64,000 bases of DNA, taken from assembly GCF_003391135.1 (NCBI RefSeq), contig NZ_CP031455.1, positions 6,060,001 to 6,124,000 of the forward strand. The letters run 5' to 3'. This DNA comes from Streptoverticillium olivoreticuli subsp. olivoreticuli. Its GTDB lineage: Bacteria > Actinomycetota > Actinomycetes > Streptomycetales > Streptomycetaceae. This document shows, in pieces, positions 8,537 to 17,255 of the stretch. Every line of letters begins with the position of its first letter. Positions within the stretch are counted from its first letter, which is position 1. Both the position numbers and the translations under genes were made by a program. The notes under the pieces are model-generated. The model ran no database searches and was not told the origin of the DNA. It saw nothing but the letters and a program-made list of their open reading frames with translations.

Positions 8537-9118
8537 ATGGCCCGGCCGAGGATGTTCGACGAGGAGAGGGCGGTCGACGCCGCGTTGCAGGCGTTCTGGA
8601 CCGCCGGGTACGAGGCGACCTCGACCCAGGATCTGTGCGATGCCACAGGGCTGGGCCGCAGCAGCATCTACAACACCTTCAAGAGCAAGCACGACCTCTT
8701 CCGCAGGGCCCTGCTGCGCTATATGGACGGCAGGGCCGAGTTCCAACAGGCCCTGTTCGGCGGCGACCTGCCCGTACGGGAGAAGCTCCGCACGCTGCTG
8801 GATTCCGTCGTCGTGGAGGAATGCGGGCCGCCCGGCGAGCGCCGCGGCTGTCTGGTCGTCAACACCGCCGTCGAGCTCGCCGGCCGTGACGCCGAGGTGG
8901 CGCGCGAGCTGGAGCGCGACTACGGCAGACGGCTGGAGCTCCTGACCGGCGCCATCGCCGAGGGGCAGCGCGCCGGTGACATCGACGCGGGCAAGGACGC
9001 CCGCGCCCTCGCGCACTTCGTCATCGCCGCCATCGGAGGCATGCGGGTCTCCGCCTGCGCGGGGGCCGGCCGTTCGGCGCTGGAAGGCGTCGCCCGCGCC
9101 ACGCTCGCCGCGATCTGA
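8537..9118 (+). CDS. TetR-family transcriptional repressor
   Basis: 193 residues. The N-terminal helix-turn-helix domain reads AFWTAGYEATSTQDLCDATGLGRSSIYNTFKSKHDLF, the standard TetR DNA-binding unit. The ligand domain (about 60-193) resembles the AcrR/YxaF group with CLVVNTAVELAGRD. It probably represses itself and the adjacent MFS exporter, because matching dyads lie ahead of both genes. The ligand is unknown. Confidence 0.92.
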   Translation: MARPRMFDEERAVDAALQAFWTAGYEATSTQDLCDATGLGRSSIYNTFKSKHDLFRRALLRYMDGRAEFQQALFGGDLPVREKLRTLLDSVVVEECGPPGERRGCLVVNTAVELAGRDAEVARELERDYGRRLELLTGAIAEGQRAGDIDAGKDARALAHFVIAAIGGMRVSACAGAGRSALEGVARATLAAI

Positions 9119-9181
9119 CCCACCCGCGTACCGCCCCCGCTGTCGACGCCCTCCTCCGTCCTGCTTTTTCACGCCCTGATT

Positions 9182-9199
9182 TTGAACTGCGCGTTCCAA
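9182..9199. promoter_or_regulatory. Operator-like dyad ahead of the MFS gene
   Basis: TTGAACTGCGCGTTCCAA matches the tetR-proximal dyad at 14 of 18 positions and is likewise followed by AAC. A weaker related sequence follows at 9206-9226, containing GAACGTGTTC and ending TTCCGAAAC. Confidence 0.65.
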
Positions 9200-9245
9200 A
9201 ACCTGTTCCCGAACGTGTTCCGAAACAACGACAAGGTGACCTGCC

Positions 9246-10433
9246 GTGCCACGAGCCGTATATGTCCTCGCCCTCGGCATCTTCGCCATGGTGACCGGCG
9301 AGTTCGTCGTCGCCGGGCTGATGCCGCAGATGGCCGAGGGGTTGGACGCGACGATTCCGGAGATCGGCTACCTCATCACCGCCTTCGCGGTGGCCATGGC
9401 CGTCGGGGGTCCGTTCCTCACCGTGGCCGTGCTGAGGCTGCGGCAGAAACAGGCGCTGATGGTGCTGTTCGCCGTCTTCCTGGCCGGCAATGTGCTGGCC
9501 GCCACCGCGCCCACCTACGGAGCCATGGTGGTGGCCCGCGTCGTCACCGGCGTCGCCTCACAGGCGTTCTTCGGCGTCTCCATCTCGCTGTGCGCCCAAC
9601 TGGCCCGCCCCGAGGCGCGCGGCCGCGCCATCGCGGTGGCCATGAACGGCCTGATGCTGGGCACCCTGCTCGGGCTGCCGCTGTCCACCGTGATCGGCGA
9701 ACACCTCGGCTGGCGCGCGGCCTTCTGGGCCGTCACCGCGCTCACCGTCGCCGCCGCGCTGTGCACCCTCGCCGGCGTCCCCCGCCTGGACCGCGCCCCT
9801 GGCGAGAACGGCGGGAGCGTGCGGGGCGAACTGGGCGTCTTCCGCCGCCCCGCGCTGTGGCTGGCCCTCTCCACCAGCACCTTCATCATCGGCGCGACGT
9901 TCTCCGCGTTCAGCTACCTCACCCCGATCCTCACCGAGGTCACGGGCTTCACCGCCGGGACCGTGCCGCTGCTCCTCATCGCGTACGGCGCCGCCACCGT
10001 GGTCGGCAACACCGTCGTCGGGCGCCTCGCCGACCGCCACACCCTCGGCGTCCTGCTGTGCGGCCTCGCCCTGAACCTGGCGTTCCTCACCGGGTTCGCG
10101 CTGTTCGCCCACCTGCCCGTACCGGCGGTCGCGTTCATGCTGGGCGTCGGCCTCGTCGGCGTCACCATGAACCCCGCGATGGTCACCCGCGTCCAGCGCG
10201 CGGGCAACGCCGGGCCGCTGGTCAACACGATCCACTCCTCGTTCATCACCTTCGGCATCGTTTTCGGGACCTCGGTCGGCGGACCGGCCATCGACGCCTT
10301 CGGGCTGCGGGCGCCGCTGTGGATCGGGGCGGGCATGGCCGCGATCGGCATCCTGACCCTCGTCCCCGCCCTCACCCGCCGCCCGGCCGGACCGGCGGGC
10401 CCGGTCGCCCCATCGGAGGGGTATATCGCCTAA
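9246..10433 (+). CDS. MFS exporter, DHA1/AraJ-CmlR type
   Basis: 395 residues with 12 predicted membrane helices. The opening helix contains FAMVTGEFVVAGLMPQMA, typical of the DHA1 drug-efflux subgroup. The family GxLaDrxG-like loop is seen as GRLADRHTLG after helix 8, and RVVTGVASQAFFG corresponds to motif C-adjacent helix 4. It likely expels a small hydrophobic compound or sugar. The GTG at 9246 has AAGGTGA upstream. It is probably induced when the neighbouring TetR protein binds its ligand. Confidence 0.9.
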   Translation: MPRAVYVLALGIFAMVTGEFVVAGLMPQMAEGLDATIPEIGYLITAFAVAMAVGGPFLTVAVLRLRQKQALMVLFAVFLAGNVLAATAPTYGAMVVARVVTGVASQAFFGVSISLCAQLARPEARGRAIAVAMNGLMLGTLLGLPLSTVIGEHLGWRAAFWAVTALTVAAALCTLAGVPRLDRAPGENGGSVRGELGVFRRPALWLALSTSTFIIGATFSAFSYLTPILTEVTGFTAGTVPLLLIAYGAATVVGNTVVGRLADRHTLGVLLCGLALNLAFLTGFALFAHLPVPAVAFMLGVGLVGVTMNPAMVTRVQRAGNAGPLVNTIHSSFITFGIVFGTSVGGPAIDAFGLRAPLWIGAGMAAIGILTLVPALTRRPAGPAGPVAPSEGYIA

Positions 10434-10599
10434 AAGAGTGCAATCCACCAGGAACCCCTCGTGGGGCAGACCCGGACCGTCAGCCGCCAAAAGACGTCAA
10501 AGGCGTCAAGCTGATGATGAATTTTCAGGAAGTTTTCGTAAGGGCCGAGGGGAGACATCCGGCCGAGTCCCGAATGGCTTGTTCTACGCCGTAAGCCCA

Positions 10600-10793
10600 G
10601 CGCTGGCAGGCCCTATGCGGTCGTGGGCGATGTCGCTCCGCCGTCGAGTTCAAGATCAATAACGTCACCGAGCGTCAGCATCGCACGCGCCGTCACCCTC
10701 GTCGGTGCGCGGAGCACGGCCTCAGGGGGGTTAAGGTGGAAACCCCCCCTCGGGCCGGTCCGTATCCCCCCCACGGACCGGCCCGTTTTCTTT
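10600..10793 (+). ncRNA. Candidate structured small RNA (possibly 6S-like)
   Basis: A 408-base gap without a plausible gene contains ordered inverted repeats: GCGATG (10627) with CATCGC (10679), GCTCCGC (10635) with GCGGAGC (10709), and GGGGGGTT (10725) with AACCCCCC (10741). It ends in a strong terminator at 10752. I recall that the 6S-like RNA of S. coelicolor lies next to an oxidoreductase gene near its Tad cluster, which fits this context, but I cannot verify homology. The 5' end is a guess. Confidence 0.35.
10752..10793 (+). terminator. Strong intrinsic terminator
   Basis: GGGCCGGTCCGT (10752-10763) pairs perfectly with ACGGACCGGCCC (10773-10784) and is followed by GTTTTCTTT. This is a classic rightward intrinsic terminator, unusual in such GC-rich DNA for having a T-tract. 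It would end the upstream RNA candidate or the MFS transcript. Confidence 0.85.
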
Positions 10794-10841
10794 CCCTCAC
10801 ATCACGGTGCGTGATGATTCGTATGAGGTTTGAGAGACGGG

Positions 10842-11900
10842 CTAGGAGCCGTTGCGGCGCGCCCAGATATTGACACCCTCGGTGCTTACCGCGAAGGAAT
10901 CGATCTCCACCAGCTCCTCATCGGTCAGCTTCGGAGCACCGAGCGCGGCCACGTTCGCCTCCAGCTGACGCACGCTGGACGCGCCGATCAGCGCCGAGGT
11001 CATCCGCGGGTCGCGCAGCACCCACGTCAGGGCGAGCTGGGCCAGCGACTGGCCGCGCCCCCGGGCGATCCCGTCGAGCCCGCGCAGCCGCCGCACGACG
11101 TCCTCCGTCAGCAGCCCCGGGTCCAGCGACTTGCCCTGCGACGCCCGCGAGCCCTCCGGGACGCCGTGCAGGTACTTGTCGGTGAGCAGCCCCTGCGCCA
11201 GCGGCGCGAAGGAGATGCAGCCCATGCCCTCCGTCTCCAGGGCGTCCAGCAGCCCGTCGTCCTCCGTCCAGCGGTTGATCATCGAGTAGGACGGCTGGTG
11301 GATCAGCGCGGGCACGCCCATCGCCCGCAGGATGCGCGCCGCCTCACGGGTGTTCTCCGCGCTGTACGACGACACGCCCGCGTAGAGCGCCTTGCCCTGC
11401 TGGACGGCGGACGCGAGCGCGCCCATCGTCTCCTCCAGCGGGGTCTCCGGGTCGAAGCGGTGCGAGTAGAAGATGTCGACGTAGTCGACACCCATTCGGC
11501 GCAACGACGCGTCGAGGGACGAGAGCAGGTATTTCCGGGAGCCCCACTCGCCGTACGGGCCGGGGTGCATGAGATAGCCGGCCTTGGTGGCGAGCACGAT
11601 TTCATCGCGGTACGGGCGGAAGTCCTGCGCGAAGATCTTGCCGAAGTTCAGCTCCGCGGAGCCGGGCGGCGGGCCGTAGTTGTTGGCCAGGTCGAAGTGG
11701 GTGACGCCCAGGTCGAAGGCCCTGCGGAGAATGGCGCGCTGGGACTCCAGGGCGCGGTCGTCGCCGAAGTTGTGCCACAGCCCGAGCGAGATGGCGGGCA
11801 GCTTGAGGCCGCTGTGCCCCGTGCGGCGGTACTCCATCGCGTCATAGCGATTTTCGGCTGCACGATGGTGAGCGGAATGAGTGGAATCGGTCATGTGCAT
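10842..11900 (-). CDS. Aldo-keto reductase (YghZ/MgrA-like)
   Basis: 352 residues, NADPH-dependent reductase of the AKR superfamily, closest in pattern to L-glyceraldehyde-3-phosphate reductases. Visible motifs: LGLWHNFGD, the catalytic Asp region FDLANNYGPPPG, the Lys in LATKAGY, and YVDIFYSHRFD with the active-site His. The C-terminal cofactor segment is ALTWVLRDPRMTSALIGAS. Two starts, 11900 and 11894, are in frame and two codons apart; neither has an ideal binding site. It diverges from the cis-prenyltransferase gene. Confidence 0.9.
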   Translation of the reverse strand: MHMTDSTHSAHHRAAENRYDAMEYRRTGHSGLKLPAISLGLWHNFGDDRALESQRAILRRAFDLGVTHFDLANNYGPPPGSAELNFGKIFAQDFRPYRDEIVLATKAGYLMHPGPYGEWGSRKYLLSSLDASLRRMGVDYVDIFYSHRFDPETPLEETMGALASAVQQGKALYAGVSSYSAENTREAARILRAMGVPALIHQPSYSMINRWTEDDGLLDALETEGMGCISFAPLAQGLLTDKYLHGVPEGSRASQGKSLDPGLLTEDVVRRLRGLDGIARGRGQSLAQLALTWVLRDPRMTSALIGASSVRQLEANVAALGAPKLTDEELVEIDSFAVSTEGVNIWARRNGS

Positions 11901-12005
11901 CTGACTATCACGGTCCTGTGACAGACCGAGTTGGGTTCTCGTGACACGCGGGCAGTAGTGTGGCGCCCTCGGGGCGACCGCCGTGGCATGGAGGGGCTGG
12001 AAGAC

Positions 12006-12767
12006 GTGAAGTTGCGCGACCTGGTGTACAGGCTCTACGCACGCCGGGTGGAAGGCCGCCTCGACCATGCGCAGGTGCCCAAGCACATCGGAGTCATCCT
12101 CGACGGCAACCGCCGCTGGGCGCGCGCCGACGGCCGGACGCTGGAGCAGGGCCACCAGGCGGGCGCCGACAAGATCCATGAGCTGCTCGGCTGGTGCGCC
12201 GAGACCGACGTCGAGGTCGTGACGCTCTGGATGCTCTCCACCGACAACCTCGACCGGCCCGCGGACCAGCTCAACCCGCTGCTCGGCATCATCGAGAACA
12301 CGGTGCGCGGACTCGCCGCGGACGGCCGCTGGCGCGTCCACCACGTCGGCACCATGGACCTGCTGCCCGCCCGTACGCAGTCCGTGCTCAAGGAGGCCGA
12401 GCAGGACACCATCGGCGTCGACGGAATACTGGTCAATGTCGCGGTCGGCTACGGCGGTCGGCAGGAGATCGCGGACGCGGTGCGCTCGCTGGTGCTCGAA
12501 GCGGCCGACAACGGCACCTCTTTCGAGGAACTCGCCGAGATGGTCGACGTGGAGCACATTTCCAAGCACCTCTATACGCGCGGCCAGCCCGACCCGGATC
12601 TGGTGATCCGCACCAGCGGCGAACAGCGGCTGTCCGGCTTCATGCTCTGGCAGAGCGCGCACTCGGAGTACTACTTCTGCGAGGTCTTCTGGCCGGCCTT
12701 CCGAAAGGTCGATTTCCTCCGCGCGCTGCGTGATTACGCGGCGCGGCACCGCCGCTACGGCTACTGA
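12006..12767 (+). CDS. uppS: Cis-prenyltransferase (UppS-like)
   Basis: 253 residues. The motif VILDGNRRWARA carries the catalytic Asp of Z-type polyprenyl diphosphate synthases. Conserved WMLSTDNLDRP and the C-terminal signature IRTSGEQRLSGFMLWQSAHSEYYF are also present. It builds a Z-configured isoprenoid lipid carrier or a shorter precursor; which chain length cannot be read from sequence. The GTG at 12006 follows GGAGGGG at nine bases. An ATG six codons earlier is possible but lies on the binding site. Confidence 0.93.
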   Translation: MKLRDLVYRLYARRVEGRLDHAQVPKHIGVILDGNRRWARADGRTLEQGHQAGADKIHELLGWCAETDVEVVTLWMLSTDNLDRPADQLNPLLGIIENTVRGLAADGRWRVHHVGTMDLLPARTQSVLKEAEQDTIGVDGILVNVAVGYGGRQEIADAVRSLVLEAADNGTSFEELAEMVDVEHISKHLYTRGQPDPDLVIRTSGEQRLSGFMLWQSAHSEYYFCEVFWPAFRKVDFLRALRDYAARHRRYGY

Positions 12768-13124
12768 GCGCGGCACGGGAGCGGGCTCCGCGGGCGGAGT
12801 TCGGGCGCGGCTACGGCCGCTGACGGATCGGGCGTTCACCTCGCCGTCGCATATGCCGTTGCATGGTCAAGCGGTCCAGCGGGAATATCCCCTCCAGGTC
12901 GACGGTCTGTCCAAAGACCGTCGCTCTGCCAGCGGGTGGCATGGGGCCGCCCGCCCGGGAGGCCCTTTGCACACGGACGACGACCGTGCGGACCGAGCGG
13001 ACCCGCGGGCCCGTGCGGACGACGCGGAGGGCCGGCGTCCGGCCCTCGAAGGGCATGGACCCGGCCCACTTCCCCAGGCGACGTCGTCGCGCCCCGACCT
13101 CTCCCCGAGGGGGTTCGTCCACCC
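12768..13124. other. 357-base intergenic region with two stems
   Basis: No convincing gene. It contains GACGGTCT (12901) paired with AGACCGTC (12915) and a perfect GAGGGCCGG-CGT-CCGGCCCTC stem at 13027-13047, neither followed by a T-tract. The second may terminate the uppS transcript or shape the phoH leader. Confidence 0.5.
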
Positions 13125-14447
13125 GTGGTGACCAGCAAGAAGCGCCGTGAGAACGACCGGCGCACCTATGTCCTCGACACCAGCGTCCTGCTGGCCGACC
13201 CAGGTGCCATGGCCCGCTTCGAGGAGCACGAGGTCGTGCTGCCCGTAGTGGTGGTCACGGAGCTGGAGGCCAAGAGGCAACACCCCGAGCTCGGTTACTT
13301 CGCGCGGCAGGCGCTGCGCCTGCTGGACGGGTACCGGGTGCAATTCGGCCGCCTCGACTCGCCGATCCCGATCGGCGAGCTGGGCGGGACGCTCCGGGTC
13401 GAGCTCAATCACTCGGACCCCGGCATACTGCCCGCCGGGTTCCGCCTCGGTGACAACGACTCGCGCATTCTCGCCGTGGCCCGCAACCTCCAGGCCGAGG
13501 GGTACGACGTCACCGTCGTCTCCAAGGACCTGCCGCTGCGGATCAAGGCGTCCGCGGTCGGGCTGCTCGCGGAGGAGTACCGCGCGGAGCTCGCCATCAC
13601 CGACTCGGGCTGGACGGGGATGGCGGAACTCGCCGTCACCGCCGAGCAGGTGGACGAGCTCTACTCCGCCGAGGTGGCATATGTGCCGGAAGCGGCCGAA
13701 CTGCCCGTGCACACCGGCCTGGTGCTCCAGTCGGAGCGCGGCAAGGCGCTGGGCCGGGTCACGGCCGACGGCTCGGTGCGGCTGGTGCGGGGCGACCGCG
13801 AGGCGTTCGGGATCCACGGGCGCAGCGCCGAGCAGCGGGTGGCGCTCGACATGCTCCTCGACCCGGACATCGGCATCGTGTCGATGGGCGGCCGGGCGGG
13901 CACGGGCAAGTCCGCGCTGGCGCTGTGCGCAGGCCTGGAGGCCGTCCTGGAGCGCCGGCAGCACCGGAAGGTGATGGTCTTCCGCCCGCTGTACGCCGTC
14001 GGCGGGCAGGAGTTGGGGTATCTGCCCGGCAGCGAGGCCGAGAAGATGAGCCCCTGGGCGCAGGCCGTCTTCGACACCCTCTCCGCCGTGACGAGCGCCG
14101 AGGTGATCGAGGAGGTCGTCGGGCGCGGCATGCTGGAAGTGCTGCCACTGACGCACATCCGCGGGCGGTCGCTGCACGACGCCTTTGTGATCGTGGACGA
14201 GGCGCAGTCGCTCGAAAGGAATGTCCTGCTGACCGTTCTGTCGCGCATCGGGTCCAATTCGCGGGTGGTGCTCACCCATGACGTGGCCCAGCGCGACAAC
14301 CTCCGGGTCGGACGCTACGACGGCGTGGTCGCCGTGGTCGAAAAGCTGAAGGGACATCCGCTCTTCTCCCATGTCACGCTGACGCGTTCGGAGCGTTCGC
14401 CCATCGCGGCACTGGTGACCGAAATGCTGGAGGACGGCCGCATCTGA
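13125..14447 (+). CDS. PIN-PhoH fusion ATPase/RNA-processing protein
   Basis: 440 residues. The N-terminal PIN-type nuclease domain (about 10-150) starts with YVLDTSVLLADP and has acidic residues (ELEAK, DNDSRI) expected for metal binding. The C-terminal PhoH domain has Walker A GRAGTGKSAL and Walker B FVIVDEAQS. This PIN-PhoH (YlaK/PhoH2) arrangement is known for RNA unwinding and cleavage in other actinobacteria. Tandem GTG codons lie at 13125 and 13128; GAGGGGG upstream favours the first. Confidence 0.92.
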   Translation: MVTSKKRRENDRRTYVLDTSVLLADPGAMARFEEHEVVLPVVVVTELEAKRQHPELGYFARQALRLLDGYRVQFGRLDSPIPIGELGGTLRVELNHSDPGILPAGFRLGDNDSRILAVARNLQAEGYDVTVVSKDLPLRIKASAVGLLAEEYRAELAITDSGWTGMAELAVTAEQVDELYSAEVAYVPEAAELPVHTGLVLQSERGKALGRVTADGSVRLVRGDREAFGIHGRSAEQRVALDMLLDPDIGIVSMGGRAGTGKSALALCAGLEAVLERRQHRKVMVFRPLYAVGGQELGYLPGSEAEKMSPWAQAVFDTLSAVTSAEVIEEVVGRGMLEVLPLTHIRGRSLHDAFVIVDEAQSLERNVLLTVLSRIGSNSRVVLTHDVAQRDNLRVGRYDGVVAVVEKLKGHPLFSHVTLTRSERSPIAALVTEMLEDGRI

Positions 14448-14880
14448 GGGAGTGGGCAGGGGAATCGCCCCACCGGGGGTGATCCGAACCGGCGGCGCGC
14501 GGCGGAGCGAAGGAGCTTAGCCGCGCGCTGTTGTGCCGCGCCGCACTTTCCGTGAATCGCCTGGACCAAACACCATGTGAGCTTTCCCACGCAACGCGGA
14601 ATTGCCTCGGGGCGTCGACGTCGGGCAGAGTCTGGGTCCTGTCAGGCCCCGCATACGGCACTTCAGCACCCTCCGGGTGCTGCACCACAAGAACTGAACA
14701 GCGTCGTCGTATGCCGCCCGAGCATCACGCGGACCTCCCTGCGGAGGGCCCACCGGGTCAGTGCCTCCTGTGACCGGCCGGTCCCGCCTTCCCGCGGGGC
14801 CGCGCAAGACGGGGGCCAGCGCCAGGGGCACGATTGCGCCCGCGAGGTCACCTAAGCGGGCGATGCTGGAAGGAAACCGT
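14448..14880. other. 433-base leader region ahead of the transglycosylase gene
   Basis: No gene seen. GCGCGCGG (14495) pairs with CCGCGCGC (14521) just after phoH and may terminate it. A perfect CAGCACCC-TCC-GGGTGCTG stem lies at 14664-14682. The length would allow a long structured leader, but I do not see the conserved blocks of a c-di-AMP (ydaO) riboswitch. Confidence 0.5.
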
Positions 14881-15606
14881 GTGAGCCGGATTTCGGTCCG
14901 GGGGTTCGCCGTGGCATCCGCCACCGCGGTCACCACCGTTGGCGCCGTCGTAGGTGTCGCGTCGGGCAGCGACCAGGGCACGACCGGTCAGGTCGAGGCC
15001 ACCGCAGCCGACACGACCCTCCTCGCGGACATCCCCGCCGGACAGAACGTCCAGGAGCAGGCCGCTTTCCTGACGCAGCAGGCGGACACCCAGTCCGACG
15101 CCGCCGACACGGTCGCGAAGAAGGACGCCGAGGAGACCGCGCGCAAGCAGGCCGCCGAGGACGCCACCGCCAAGAAGGAGGCCGCGGACGCCGCGGCCAA
15201 GAAGGAAGCGGAAGACAAGGCGGCCAAGGAAGCCAAGGAGCGCGAGGACAAGGACGCGGTCAGCAGCCGGTCCGCCACCCGCGACGCCTCCGACTTCGCG
15301 GTCAAGGGCTCCTACTCCGTCGCCGAGATCCAGGCGATGGCGCGGCAGATCGTCCCCGGTGGCCAGTTCCAGTGCTTCAGCAACATCGTGAACAACGAGA
15401 GCAGCTGGGACTACACCGCCACCAACGCCTCCTCCGGCGCCTACGGTCTGGTGCAGTCGCTCCCGGCGAGCAAGATGGCCTCGGCCGGTGCCGACTGGCG
15501 CACCAACCCGGCCACCCAGATCAAGTGGGGCCTCAACTACATGAACGAGGCCTACGGCAGCCCCTGTGCCGCCTGGTCGTTCTGGCAGGCCAACCAGTGG
15601 TACTAG
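14881..15606 (+). CDS. Secreted lytic transglycosylase, SLT-like fold
   Basis: 241 residues. A signal sequence (VRGFAVASATAVTTVGAVVG) is followed by a charged Ala/Lys/Glu-rich helical segment (about 75-130) that looks like a coiled coil or wall spacer. The C-terminal catalytic domain contains QCFSNIVNNESSWDY with the catalytic Glu, SSGAYGLVQSLP and a CAAWSFWQANQWY end. It should cleave peptidoglycan outside the membrane. The GTG at 14881 has GGAAGGA six bases upstream. Confidence 0.9.
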   Translation: MSRISVRGFAVASATAVTTVGAVVGVASGSDQGTTGQVEATAADTTLLADIPAGQNVQEQAAFLTQQADTQSDAADTVAKKDAEETARKQAAEDATAKKEAADAAAKKEAEDKAAKEAKEREDKDAVSSRSATRDASDFAVKGSYSVAEIQAMARQIVPGGQFQCFSNIVNNESSWDYTATNASSGAYGLVQSLPASKMASAGADWRTNPATQIKWGLNYMNEAYGSPCAAWSFWQANQWY

Positions 15607-15644
15607 AGCGGCCGGACCGCTGACGGTCCCGACCCATGCCTTCA

Positions 15645-15678
15645 CGAAGCCCCCGACCTCAACCGGTCGGGGGCTTCG
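15645..15678. terminator. Terminator after the transglycosylase gene
   Basis: CGAAGCCCCCGACC (15645-15658) pairs perfectly with GGTCGGGGGCTTCG (15665-15678) across a six-base loop. A smaller GGACCG-CTGA-CGGTCC stem at 15614-15629 comes first. Confidence 0.85.
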
Positions 15679-15743
15679 TGGCGTCTTGAGACAGGTACCG
15701 TCGACACGGATGACCACGGGGGACGAGGGGTAGAGGAAGAAGA

Positions 15744-17174
15744 ATGTCCAGATTGCCACAATGGGTCGGCGGCCTGGGGACGGGTCTGATACGACTCGCC
15801 GACCGTCTCGACAGCCGCGGGGCGGCGACGTCGGACGCGTCGGACGCGCAGTCGGCGCCCCGCCCCGCATCCGGCTCCGACCCCGCCCCCCGTCCGGATC
15901 CGGCCACCGCGCCCGTCACCGAGCAGCCCGCCGCCGAGTCGCCCACCGCCGGGCCGCCCGGTTCGCGGGTGACCGATCCCGAACCCCCCGCCGCCCAGGA
16001 GTCCGTGCCTCCGCCGCCCAGCTACGCGCCCGCCGTCTCGGCGCGGCCCGACCCGGTCGCCGCCGTCCCGTGGGGCGTGCGGGTCGCGGCCGAGGTGGGC
16101 TGGCGGCTGCTGATCCTGGCCGGAACGCTCTGGGTGCTGATGCGGGTGATCAGCGCGGTGCGCCTGGTGGTGCTGGCCTTCGTCGCCGGTCTGCTGATCA
16201 CCGCGCTGCTCCAGCCCACCGTCGCCATGCTCAAGCGGCGCGGTGTGCCGCGCGGGCTCGCCACGGTCATGACCTTCGTCTCCGGCTTCATCGTGATGGG
16301 GCTGGTCGGCTGGTTCGTGGTCTGGCAGGTGACGGACAACCTCGACGACCTGTCCCAACAGGTGCAGCACGGCATCAAGGAACTCAAGCGCTGGCTGCTG
16401 AACAGCCCGTTCCATGTCACCGAGGTGCAGATCAACAACATCGCCGACAACCTCAGCAAGGCGATCGGCAGCAACACCAAGGACATCACCTCGGCCGGCA
16501 TAGAGGGCGTCCAGGTGATCCTCGAGGTGCTGACCGGCATCCTGCTGGCGATGTTCAGCACGCTCTTCCTGCTCTACGACGGCCCCAAGATCTGGGAGTG
16601 GCTGCTCAAGCTGGTGCCGAGCGCCGCCCGCGACGGCGTGGCGGGCGCGGGTCCGCGCGCGTGGGCCACGCTGACCGCGTATGTGCGCGGCACGGTGATA
16701 GTGGCCCTGATCGACGCGATCTTCATCGGCGTGGGGCTGTTCTTCCTCGACGTCCCGCTGGCCGTGCCGCTGGCCGTCTTCATCTTCCTCTTCGCCTTCA
16801 TCCCCCTCGTCGGCGCGGTCGCCTCCGGCGCGCTCGCCGTCGTCGTGGCGCTGGTGACGCGTGACATCTTCACGGCGGCGATGGTGCTGGTCGTGGTGCT
16901 CGCGGTGCAGCAGATCGAGGGCCATGTCCTCCAGCCCTTCATCCTCGGCCGCGCCGTGCGCGTCCATCCGCTGGCCGTGATCCTCTCGGTCGTGGCCGGC
17001 TCGCTGATCGCGGGCGTCGGCGGCGCGGTGGTCGCGGTGCCGCTGGTGGCGGTCACCAACACGGTCGTGGGATACCTACGGGCGTATTCGAGAGAGCACG
17101 CCGTCAGCACGGCGGAACCGGCGCAGACACCGGCACCGGCACCGGTACCGACAGGCTCCGAACCCGGGCACTGA
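15744..17174 (+). CDS. AI-2E family transporter
   Basis: 476 residues. The first 105 or so are Pro/Ala-rich and probably disordered in the cytoplasm. The rest is the AI-2E transporter family fold: about seven membrane helices with a long soluble stretch (QVTDNLDDLSQQVQHGIKELKRW) between early helices, and the conserved helix IFLFAFIPLVGAVASG followed by QIEGHVLQPFILG. Members export autoinducer-2 or act in Na+/H+ exchange; the substrate here is not known. GAGGAAG precedes the ATG. Confidence 0.88.
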   Translation: MSRLPQWVGGLGTGLIRLADRLDSRGAATSDASDAQSAPRPASGSDPAPRPDPATAPVTEQPAAESPTAGPPGSRVTDPEPPAAQESVPPPPSYAPAVSARPDPVAAVPWGVRVAAEVGWRLLILAGTLWVLMRVISAVRLVVLAFVAGLLITALLQPTVAMLKRRGVPRGLATVMTFVSGFIVMGLVGWFVVWQVTDNLDDLSQQVQHGIKELKRWLLNSPFHVTEVQINNIADNLSKAIGSNTKDITSAGIEGVQVILEVLTGILLAMFSTLFLLYDGPKIWEWLLKLVPSAARDGVAGAGPRAWATLTAYVRGTVIVALIDAIFIGVGLFFLDVPLAVPLAVFIFLFAFIPLVGAVASGALAVVVALVTRDIFTAAMVLVVVLAVQQIEGHVLQPFILGRAVRVHPLAVILSVVAGSLIAGVGGAVVAVPLVAVTNTVVGYLRAYSREHAVSTAEPAQTPAPAPVPTGSEPGH

Positions 17175-17204
17175 CCCCGGTGGGGCCCGCCACCCCTCAC
17201 ACGC

Positions 17205-17238
17205 GTCGAGGCCGCAGCAGTGATGCTGCGGCCTCGAC
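17205..17238. terminator. Bidirectional terminator between convergent genes
   Basis: GTCGAGGCCGCAGCA (17205-17219) and TGCTGCGGCCTCGAC (17224-17238) form a perfect 15-bp stem with a GTGA loop, followed by GTTTC. It separates the AI-2E gene from the convergent membrane-protein gene. Confidence 0.88.
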
Positions 17239-17255
17239 GTTTCAGAGCCGGATGA

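Noticed and set aside
14448..14880. c-di-AMP (ydaO) riboswitch before the transglycosylase gene
   Set aside because: The long leader made this attractive, but I could not find the conserved blocks expected of the motif, only generic stems.
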